This document shows positions 1 through 5,187 of a stretch of 8,881 nucleotides of DNA, one piece after another. Below the pieces are notes generated by a model, which was given only the letters and a program-made list of their open reading frames with translations, searched no databases and was not told where the DNA came from. This stretch comes from Methylococcaceae bacterium (GTDB lineage Bacteria > Pseudomonadota > Gammaproteobacteria > Methylococcales > Methylomonadaceae). The stretch covers positions 1 through 8,881 of the forward strand of contig WTBX01000360.1 in assembly GCA_013138855.1 (NCBI GenBank), in the 5' to 3' direction. The translations under genes and the position numbers were made by a program. Within the stretch, counting starts at the first letter, position 1; each line of letters begins with the position of its first letter.

Positions 1-189
1 ATGCTGACGAATTGGGATAAGCAATTTCCCGGTCGTTTAGAAACGATTTTCACCAGTTTACAAAATATCGCCCCTTCGCAATTAGCGGATACGAATTTAT
101 TTGATTTTGTTGGATTAAAATTAGGTCGAGTCGAAGAAAATGCCGAAGCTGTAGAGACTGCATCAGGGCTTGGTATTTTAGAGCAATAA
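1..189 (+). CDS. Unrecognised protein, C-terminal part or small protein, 62 codons visible
   Basis: An open frame runs from the first base to a TAA at 187-189 and ends in GILEQ. The window begins exactly at an ATG, so I cannot tell whether this is the true start or an internal methionine; no upstream sequence is available to show a ribosome binding site. The peptide is soluble-looking, with no membrane segment, no cysteine and an acidic tail (RVEENAEAVETASG). I do not recognise the family. The balanced composition and ordinary coding character, and the absence of a competing frame, make it likely to be the real 3' end of a gene. It is followed after about 20 bases by a repeat hairpin beginning at 208, and the next gene, the acyltransferase, starts about 300 bases downstream, so the two are probably not one operon. 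Confidence 0.55.
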   Translation: MLTNWDKQFPGRLETIFTSLQNIAPSQLADTNLFDFVGLKLGRVEENAEAVETASGLGILEQ

Positions 190-249
190 AGTCGCGGTTT
201 ATTTTTTACCATGAAGCGCATGAAGAGCGTGAAGTATAAAGAATTTAAA

Positions 250-269
250 TAGACATCTTTCCTAAATAA
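250..269 (-). repeat. Inverted partner of the end of the 58-nt repeat
   Basis: TAGACATCTTTCCTAAATAA is the reverse complement of 1224-1243 with one mismatch (19 of 20). The same end occurs at the right of the second 58-nt repeat copy (7737-7756). The acyltransferase gene therefore lies between two inverted copies of this sequence. Confidence 0.7.
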
Positions 270-288
270 ATAGGTAGCTCCGGGATGG

Positions 289-347
289 TATCCCTCAATT
301 AATCGTGTTTTTTCAGACCTCCGAGGTTTTAAAAACCTCGGAGGTCT
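289..347. repeat. 59-nt dispersed repeat with 33-nt palindrome, copy 1
   Basis: Positions 289-314 are a shared flank (TATCCCTCAATTAATCG followed by a T run) and 315-347 form a perfect palindrome with 16-bp arms around one central base; the arm begins AGACCTCCGAGG. The second copy at 7623-7681 matches at 55 of 59 positions. Two of the four differences are paired across the stem: C321:G341 here is A7655:T7675 there, so pairing is preserved. It could act as a bidirectional terminator, but neither copy has a convincing T tract immediately after the stem. Confidence 0.85.
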
Positions 348-358
348 AGCTCCTATTT

Positions 359-383
359 TTTGTCCCGCCTTAAGTTGATAGCC
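359..383. repeat. Solo right end of a MITE with 25-bp terminal repeats
   Basis: The sequence reads TTTGTCCCGCC then TTAAGTTGATAGCC and matches 7899-7923 at 24 of 25 positions. It also matches the two ends of the complete-looking element at 6119-6267. No matching left end is visible nearby, so this is a solo end or a truncated copy. It lies inside the split hairpin 208-403. Confidence 0.7.
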
Positions 384-495
384 AACCTTTTATACTTCAT
401 GGTTTATAAATTCTAGCTATACCCTCTTATGCTGGTAAGCCGATTCTTCTGTTACACACGGGTTTTTTATATTTACGTTTAAGGAAAATAAAACC

Positions 496-1137
496 ATGAG
501 TCGTTTTATAAAAATCATTGTTTTCGCCTTTATCATCAAGCCTTTAGTGTTAATTCTCTTAGGCTTGAATATCAGAAACCGTCACAAACTCCCCTTAAAA
601 GGTGCGGCAATCATCGCGGCTAATCATAATAGTCACCTCGATACCTTAGTGTTGATGAGCCTCTATCCACTTTCCGTCATTCATAAAGTTCGCCCTGTTG
701 CTGCCGCTGATTATTTTTTAAAAAACCGTTTTTTGAAATGGTTATCGTTAAATTGTATCGGCATTATTCCTTTTAACCGTAGCGGTCACGTCACTAAAGA
801 AGAATTATTTGCAGGTTGTCATCAAGCCTTAGATAACGGGGATATTTTAATTTTATTTCCCGAAGGCAGTCGTGGCGATCCAGAAAAAATGAGTAAAATC
901 AAAAAAGGTTTGTTCTATCTAATTAAAGACCGAGAGGATACTCAAGTAACGCCCGTCGTTATGCGTGGATTAGGTAAAGCACTGCCCAAAGGCGAAGCCT
1001 TATTTGTGCCGTTTAATTGTGATGTGATTATTGGTGATGAACTAGCTAAAACAGATACTTCTAAAGAATTTATAGGTAATATCAGCGCGAGTTTTGCAAA
1101 GCTTTTTAACTATTGTTTAACACGAGATGAATGTTAG
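496..1137 (+). CDS. plsC: Lysophospholipid acyltransferase (PlsC/LPLAT family)
   Basis: A 213-residue membrane-associated acyltransferase predicted to transfer an acyl chain to lysophosphatidic acid or a similar lysolipid at the inner face of the cytoplasmic membrane. The family motifs are visible in order: the catalytic HX4D motif in NHNSHLD (H44, D49), motif II IIPFNR (90-95), motif III FPEGSRG (121-127, acyl-acceptor binding) and motif IV VTPVVMRG (151-158). The N-terminus (5-24) is strongly hydrophobic and would anchor the protein in the membrane. The length is somewhat short but normal for minimal PlsC-like proteins. The ATG at 496 is preceded by AAGGA at 481-485, a usable ribosome binding site. 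The TAG stop overlaps the first base of a 50-nt palindrome. The gene stands alone: the exact lipid substrate cannot be read from the sequence, and housekeeping PlsC or an accessory paralogue (for example acting on ornithine or glycolipids) are both possible. Confidence 0.88.
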   Translation: MSRFIKIIVFAFIIKPLVLILLGLNIRNRHKLPLKGAAIIAANHNSHLDTLVLMSLYPLSVIHKVRPVAAADYFLKNRFLKWLSLNCIGIIPFNRSGHVTKEELFAGCHQALDNGDILILFPEGSRGDPEKMSKIKKGLFYLIKDREDTQVTPVVMRGLGKALPKGEALFVPFNCDVIIGDELAKTDTSKEFIGNISASFAKLFNYCLTRDEC

Positions 1138-1186
1138 TAAGTGTTCAGTCCCCCTCTTAAAAAAAAGAGGGGGACTGAACACTTAC
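1137..1186. repeat. 50-nt perfect palindrome overlapping the plsC stop
   Basis: Arms of 22 bp (1137-1158 and 1165-1186), starting GTAAGTGTTCAG, enclose a loop of six A residues. The left arm begins with the last base of the plsC stop codon. The stem is GC-rich in the middle (CCCCCTCTT). It could end or protect the plsC transcript, but there is no T tract after it on the + strand, so it is not a canonical intrinsic terminator. It directly abuts the 58-nt repeat at 1188. Confidence 0.8.
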
Positions 1187-1187
1187 G

Positions 1188-1245
1188 TTAAATGAGTCTT
1201 TACAAGCCTTATTCTTTAAGGAATTAATTAGGAAAGATGTCTAAT
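1188..1245 (+). repeat. 58-nt dispersed repeat, copy A
   Basis: Begins TTAAATGAGTCTTTAC and ends GGAAAGATGTCTAAT. It matches 7701-7758 at 56 of 58 positions. Its last 20 bases occur inverted at 250-269. No open reading frame of note is inside. Confidence 0.85.
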
Positions 1246-1401
1246 GATTCTCATAGAATAATTATCTAAGTTTGTTAGCGACATTGAAATAATAAGTGTC
1301 ATAAAGAATACCGTACTAAATTAAGTAGGTAATTATTATATGTTTATATTTTTATCAGTAAGATATAAATTAACCTTCTCTTATTTTTATAGAGCGAATG
1401 G

Positions 1402-1426
1402 GGCTAGCAGTTTAAAATGAGACAAT
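1402..1426. repeat. Possible decayed left end of the 25-bp-TIR MITE
   Basis: GGCTAGCAGTTTAAAATG followed by AGACAAT matches the consensus left end of the element (GGCTATCAACTTAAG then GCGGGACAAA) at about 17 of 25 positions. As in the full element at 6119-6267, it lies just left of an ATGAAG-module hairpin. A right end is not clear; the best candidate overlaps the 3' end of the channel gene near 1525-1545 and is weak. Confidence 0.35.
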
Positions 1427-1440
1427 CAGGCTTTTGTTTT

Positions 1441-1492
1441 ACCACGAAGAACATGAAGGACATGAAGATAAATACTTCATGTCCTTCATAGT
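1441..1492. repeat. ATGAAG-module hairpin, copy 2
   Basis: The left arm has three 9-nt modules (ACCACGAAG, AACATGAAG, GACATGAAG). After a short AT loop, the right arm is the complement of only two of them (CTTCATGTC, CTTCATAGT), so the middle module is missing on that side. It lies about 45 bases beyond the 3' end of the channel gene on the opposite strand and could form a stem in its transcript, without a following T run. Confidence 0.75.
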
Positions 1493-1535
1493 AAAAATAA
1501 ACTATTTGAAATTAATTTTCATATCGTCACGTAAG

Positions 1536-3629
1536 TTAGTAAAACTTTAAAATAGTAATCAATACAAATAAGCTAAGTATTGTCGGCCAATAGCCTATTT
1601 TTAAAATTAAACCATCATGATATTCAAAAAAATTATCTTTAATATCTAAGGCGACTCGAAAAGCGTTTAGTGGCGCGATTAAAATGGCAAAATAAGTCAC
1701 AAAAAAGAAATACTCAAGATAAAAAATCTCACCAATTGAAATGTTTTTGCGTATGGCAAGATGCGAAAAAACCACCACAAAAAAAGCTGAAACACAAATA
1801 CCTAGTATTCGACTAGCATCCAGTTTAGCCGTCGGTAACAAAATGACTAAAAAAAGAATCACGGTAATAACAATAAGCGGTGTAAGGTTTGAGATAAAAG
1901 CATCAATAAAAATTCGTTTTATCCCAACTTGATACGATAGGGTAGGAAATTCCTCTTGATCAAAATTACCTTCCACGCCAAAATTTGTATTAATATTTTG
2001 TTTTTTTAGCGTAAAAAAACTATCCGTTATCTCCCAGCCAGAAAGAAAAATATTTTTGCTTAAACCTGGTAAAAGCGTCGCTGTCGTAAATTTATAAGCG
2101 GCAAGATCTGGAACAAGAATTACTTTTCTTTTATTCCAAGAAAGTATTTGTATCCCTACATGTTCAACCTCAAGCGGATATCTTGAATAATCTATTTCTA
2201 CCTGAACATCACTTTGAAAACGCCATTCTATAACCTCGCTATTTTTTAACTTTTGTCTGCTCGTTTCTACAATTTCTATGTTGCTAGATGAAGAAATCTG
2301 AAAGCCTTTTTTCAAATTTTCAGGAAAATCATTGGGATATTTTTGCCAAATGCGCCCTGTCATTGACATATCATTAGGAGTGTTAAATTTAATGGTTTCA
2401 AGATAAATACCTGTTGGAATATAAAGCGGTTTATCAAGAAACTTCGCTAAATTACGCTGATTGTAATCTGTTATTACTTTTCTAACCGTTTGCTTACTTA
2501 AAATTTTTGTGACATTTTTACTTTCAGGTTTTTCAAAAGTTAACGCTAATTTCCAGATAGTGCCAATGGCAATAAAAAGTACTAGGGAAGAAAGACCAAC
2601 AATAAGCCATATTTTGTTATCCGTTAACGCATCGACCGTAATAATCCGAGAAAATAAACTTATAAAAAAGATAATAAGTAAAATAGTTATGGTGATCGTT
2701 TGTTGACGTAAGGTATCAATATCTATATTAATATCACTTTTTATAAACGTATTTTGTAGCGACCAGCCAGAACTAGGTATTGCCCTAAATATTAGCCATG
2801 ACTCTTCGCCTGTTGAGGTACTAATATGGTCTATAACACCGCTTTCCCTCAGCTTTGCTTTATTTGCAAGAATTAATCTATCGTTATCATTTTTTTCTTT
2901 AGCGACATCTTTTAAGTTTTTATGTGATAAAACATAGTCGCTATTAGGATGATAAAGATAATTACCTTCTTGAGTGGTTAAGCCTCCAAAACCATTGACT
3001 CCAATATCTAATGATTCAATAATTTTTTTGATTCGCTCCATTGAAATATCTATGGCGACAAGGCCAATGACTTCTTTTTCTGTCGTGCTTGACGATTTAT
3101 AAATCAATGCGGAATAACTTATCATATAAGTTTTACCGCCTTCTCCCCAGTAAGGTTCGCTCCAGCGGCTTTTTTTCTCTTGCATCGGTTTAAAATACCA
3201 ACCATATTCTGGTGTTGTGTAATCAGCGACATCACTTGGTTCGAGATACTTCCAAATTACGTTACCGTCTTCTGTTGTTTGTTGATACCAATAGGGAGAA
3301 TAAAATTTTGTGTTTGTTTCATAGGCAAAAGGCTTGAAGGTGATGGTAGCGCCATAGAAATTAGTATTGCTTTTAGCGGTCTGCTCTAAGGTTGTTTTTA
3401 TATTTTCTTTGCTAATTTCATCATTGCTTAATTTTTCAGCCAAGTCCTCAGCAGAAATCATGGTTTGTTTGATAATAACATCAAGCTCTTTTGCCGCATC
3501 CGCTGTTAATATTTGTAAGTTATCTCTTGCTTCTCTATAAATATTATCTTGATAGCTTATATATTTATAAATTAATAAAATACTGGCAAAAAAACTAGAT
3601 AAACAAATTAATATGAGTATTTTTTTCAT
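1536..3629 (-). CDS. Pentameric ligand-gated ion channel with N-terminal dCache sensor domain
   Basis: A 697-residue inner-membrane protein that I read as a fusion. Order: helix 1 (4-22); periplasmic dCache-like domain (about 30-300) with WYFKP at 144-148, RWSEPYW (155-161), GLVAIDIS (189-196) and GNYLYHP (222-228); helix 2 (311-330); short cytoplasmic loop; helix 3 (340-362); a region like the beta-sandwich ligand-binding domain of Cys-loop/pro-loop channels (363-580); then four helices M1 (581-599), M2 (606-626), M3 (635-655) and M4 (679-695). The channel reading rests on the pro-loop pattern DYSRYPLEVEH (480-490), resembling GLIC DFRRYPFD; on IFLSGWEITDSF (527-538), resembling GLIC VFLTGWDIESF; on LSYQVGIKR before M1; and on a proline in M1 (P584). 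The topology is self-consistent: sensor and ligand-binding domains are both periplasmic. There is no kinase, MCP, GGDEF or HAMP domain. D604 near the predicted inner pore mouth would suit a cation channel (inference). The ATG at 3629 is preceded by a weak AAGAGA. No operon partner is evident, and the gene looks AT-richer than its neighbours. Confidence 0.8.
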   Translation of the reverse strand: MKKILILICLSSFFASILLIYKYISYQDNIYREARDNLQILTADAAKELDVIIKQTMISAEDLAEKLSNDEISKENIKTTLEQTAKSNTNFYGATITFKPFAYETNTKFYSPYWYQQTTEDGNVIWKYLEPSDVADYTTPEYGWYFKPMQEKKSRWSEPYWGEGGKTYMISYSALIYKSSSTTEKEVIGLVAIDISMERIKKIIESLDIGVNGFGGLTTQEGNYLYHPNSDYVLSHKNLKDVAKEKNDNDRLILANKAKLRESGVIDHISTSTGEESWLIFRAIPSSGWSLQNTFIKSDINIDIDTLRQQTITITILLIIFFISLFSRIITVDALTDNKIWLIVGLSSLVLFIAIGTIWKLALTFEKPESKNVTKILSKQTVRKVITDYNQRNLAKFLDKPLYIPTGIYLETIKFNTPNDMSMTGRIWQKYPNDFPENLKKGFQISSSSNIEIVETSRQKLKNSEVIEWRFQSDVQVEIDYSRYPLEVEHVGIQILSWNKRKVILVPDLAAYKFTTATLLPGLSKNIFLSGWEITDSFFTLKKQNINTNFGVEGNFDQEEFPTLSYQVGIKRIFIDAFISNLTPLIVITVILFLVILLPTAKLDASRILGICVSAFFVVVFSHLAIRKNISIGEIFYLEYFFFVTYFAILIAPLNAFRVALDIKDNFFEYHDGLILKIGYWPTILSLFVLITILKFY

Positions 3630-3746
3630 TTTAGTTTTCTCTTTTGAAAAGAATAGTGAGCATTATTAGTTTTAGATAATTTACTTTAAGCACTAAATGA
3701 AGGATATTAACTTATAGCACACTTTTGAATTTGTAACTACTCAGGC

Positions 3747-3875
3747 GGAGGCGTGACTTTTAGTCGTAGACGAAGCTTTATGGATTAATGTTAAAGCGAG
3801 CTTATGTCAACCTATCTGATTTATAAATTTTGAAGATGTTTTTAGGTCTCGTGCGCGACTAAAAGTCGCGTCTCC
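3747..3875. repeat. Wide inverted repeat with 20-nt arms (ACTTTTAGTCG family)
   Basis: The left arm 3747-3766 (GGAGGCGTGACTTTTAGTCG) pairs with the right arm 3856-3875; 18 of 20 positions are Watson-Crick and the other two become G-U pairs in RNA. The right arm overlaps a local palindrome (3854-3870) with 7-bp arms CGCGACT/AGTCGCG. It lies between two genes on the - strand (isocitrate dehydrogenase and the channel), and the enclosed 90 bases show no gene. Confidence 0.7.
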
Positions 3876-3907
3876 CATAGCCTGAAATTTAGAGTAGAGA
3901 CATAAGG

Positions 3908-3927
3908 TACTTTTGACCACCTACTTA
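3908..3927 (-). repeat. 20-nt motif, inverted partner of 7455-7474
   Basis: Reading on the - strand it is TAAGTAGGTGGTCAAAAGTA, identical over 20 bases to 7455-7474. At the other site this motif forms the left edge of an inserted palindromic element, so it is probably a shared element terminus. Confidence 0.7.
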
Positions 3928-3991
3928 TACTCAAGCACTTACATGATTAACAGCAAAAATGATTACACTGTGATTAGAATATGATTTAAAG

Positions 3992-4016
3992 CTCCGAGAC
4001 CTGAAAGGCCTCGAAG
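3992..4016 (-). terminator. Hairpin downstream of isocitrate dehydrogenase, possible terminator
   Basis: Ten-base arms (3992-4001 and 4007-4016) around a 5-nt loop lie 23 bases beyond the stop codon. Read as - strand RNA, all ten pairs form, two of them G-U. The following sequence is CTTTAAATC, only a weak U tract, so termination is plausible but unproven. The arms (CTCCGAGACC, GGCCTCG) resemble the palindrome family at 315-347, so it may be a co-opted repeat. Confidence 0.45.
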
Positions 4017-4038
4017 ATTTAATACCATTTAGGTGCAA

Positions 4039-5052
4039 TTATGCTTGCATCGCGGCAATAATCGCATCACCCATTTCAGCTGTACCAATTTTAGAGGCAG
4101 GATTTAAATCAGGCGTTACAAATTCGCTATCATCCACTACTTTTTCAAGTGCTGTTTGAATTTTAGCCGCCGCCTCTGTCTCACCTAAATGATTTAACAT
4201 CATTACTCCCGCCATAATTACAGCGGCTGGGTTCGCAATGTTTTTACCTGCAATATCTGGCGCACTACCATGTACGGCTTCAAATAAAGCGGCATCCGCA
4301 CCAATATTTGCACCAGGAATCAAACCTAAACCACCGACTAAACCAGCAGTTAAATCCGATAAAATATCACCAAACATATTGGTAGTAACAACGACATCAA
4401 ATTGAGTTGGATCCATCACCATGTGCATACAAGTCGCATCGACAATTTTTTCATCAAATTCAATTTCAGGATAACGCGCTGCCACTTCTCTAGCAACATC
4501 TAAAAATAAACCTGAGGTATATTTAAGAATATTGGCTTTATGGCAAGCAGTGACTTTTTTACGTCCATTTTCTTTGGCGTATTTAAACGCATATTCCATA
4601 ATGCGCTCAGAACCTTTGCGAGTGACGACCGCTAAACTTTCGGCAATATCTTTTTCTTTGGTTAAATAATGCTCTAAACCTGCGTACAAACCTTCGGTGT
4701 TTTCTCTAACCACGACAATATCGACATTTTCGTAACGTGTTTGCGCACCTTTCCACGTCTTCGCAGGACGCACATTCGCGTATAAATCATATTCTTGACG
4801 CAAAGCGACATTGATACTTCTAAAACCTTTGCCCACTGGCGTGGTTAAAGGCCCTTTAAAAGCGATACGGTTTTTTTCGATAGACGCTAAAGTGGCATCA
4901 GGAATCGGGGTGCCGTGTTTTTCAACCGCTGCCATGCCGGCATCGGCCTCTTCCCAGTTAATTTTAGCCCCAGAAGCGTCAATAACTTTGACAGCAACTT
5001 CCATGATAGACGGACCGATACCATCACCTTTAATTAATGTAACGTTGTGCAT
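4039..5052 (-). CDS. icd: NAD-dependent isocitrate dehydrogenase
   Basis: A 337-residue cytoplasmic enzyme of the isocitrate/isopropylmalate dehydrogenase superfamily, converting isocitrate to 2-oxoglutarate and CO2 in the TCA cycle. Isocitrate-binding residues are in place: S79 and N81 in FRSINVALR, R85, R95, R116 and Y123 in VRENTEGLYAG, K172 in HKANILKYTS, D205 and the metal ligands D229/D233 in MFGDILSDL. The Ser-Asn pattern in FRSINVALR argues against isopropylmalate dehydrogenase. The coenzyme loop reads HGSAPDIAGKNIANP: D266 and I267 stand where NADP enzymes such as E. coli Icd have Lys and Tyr, predicting NAD. The length is typical of the short homodimer-type or octamer-type NAD-IDH rather than the 416-residue E. 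coli form. The ATG at 5052 is preceded by AAGAGTGAG, a moderate ribosome binding site. It is divergent from mtdB, sharing a 135-bp upstream region. Homoisocitrate dehydrogenase is the main alternative but less likely. Confidence 0.93.
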   Translation of the reverse strand: MHNVTLIKGDGIGPSIMEVAVKVIDASGAKINWEEADAGMAAVEKHGTPIPDATLASIEKNRIAFKGPLTTPVGKGFRSINVALRQEYDLYANVRPAKTWKGAQTRYENVDIVVVRENTEGLYAGLEHYLTKEKDIAESLAVVTRKGSERIMEYAFKYAKENGRKKVTACHKANILKYTSGLFLDVAREVAARYPEIEFDEKIVDATCMHMVMDPTQFDVVVTTNMFGDILSDLTAGLVGGLGLIPGANIGADAALFEAVHGSAPDIAGKNIANPAAVIMAGVMMLNHLGETEAAAKIQTALEKVVDDSEFVTPDLNPASKIGTAEMGDAIIAAMQA

Positions 5053-5130
5053 TACTCACTCTTTGTTAATTGAAAGGTAAGAATAATACACAGATTTTGC
5101 ACGTTTTAAAAATCCAATCCTGCAACTCTT

Positions 5131-5139
5131 TGATATAAT
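5131..5139 (+). promoter_or_regulatory. Extended -10 promoter for the first mtdB gene
   Basis: TGATATAAT is a perfect extended -10 hexamer (TGnTATAAT) on the + strand, 48 bases upstream of the mtdB start codon. No good -35 box is seen at 16-18 bp upstream, consistent with an extended -10 type. The transcript would have a leader of about 40 bases. The divergent isocitrate dehydrogenase promoter must lie in the same 135-bp region; the best - strand candidate is TATTAT at 5083-5088, which is weak. Confidence 0.5.
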
Positions 5140-5187
5140 CAAGGACTTTATTTTATTTTTGCCATATAGACTCGTTCAGGAGAGACC

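Larger units (their letters stand above)
208..403. repeat. ATGAAG-module hairpin, copy 1, split by a nested repeat
   Basis: The left arm (208-237) holds three 9-nt modules, ACCATGAAG, CGCATGAAG and AGCGTGAAG, followed by TATA. The right arm (391-403) is TATACTTCATGGT, the reverse complement of the first module plus TATA. In the other copies (1441-1492 and 6163-6222) the loop is only a few bases. Here about 150 bases separate the arms, and they contain a different palindromic repeat (289-347) and the end of a MITE (359-383). The simplest reading is an insertion into the loop of a pre-existing hairpin. Confidence 0.7.

Noticed and set aside
190..495. tRNA or small RNA gene from the strong hairpins
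   Set aside because: There is no cloverleaf, T-loop GTTCGA or CCA end. The hairpins are copies of dispersed repeats found elsewhere in the window.
1441..1492. CRISPR-like array from repeated ATGAAG units
   Set aside because: The 9-nt units are contiguous with no spacers, arranged as hairpin arms, and no cas gene is near.
1741..1932. Small + strand open frames within the channel gene (also 2509-2706 and 3180-3389)
   Set aside because: Shadows of the 697-codon - strand gene, with no ribosome binding sites or recognisable motifs.
1536..3629. Chemoreceptor, sensor kinase or diguanylate cyclase
   Set aside because: dCache domains usually feed such outputs, but there is no HAMP, MCP signalling, kinase or GGDEF sequence. 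The C-terminal half has four membrane helices and pro-loop channel motifs instead.
4039..5052. 3-isopropylmalate or homoisocitrate dehydrogenase
   Set aside because: The Ser and Asn of FRSINVALR match isocitrate binding. There is no leu or lysine-pathway neighbour. Homoisocitrate cannot be wholly excluded.
4811..5080. 89-codon + strand frame over the start of isocitrate dehydrogenase
   Set aside because: It overlaps a certain gene on the opposite strand and has shadow-type composition.
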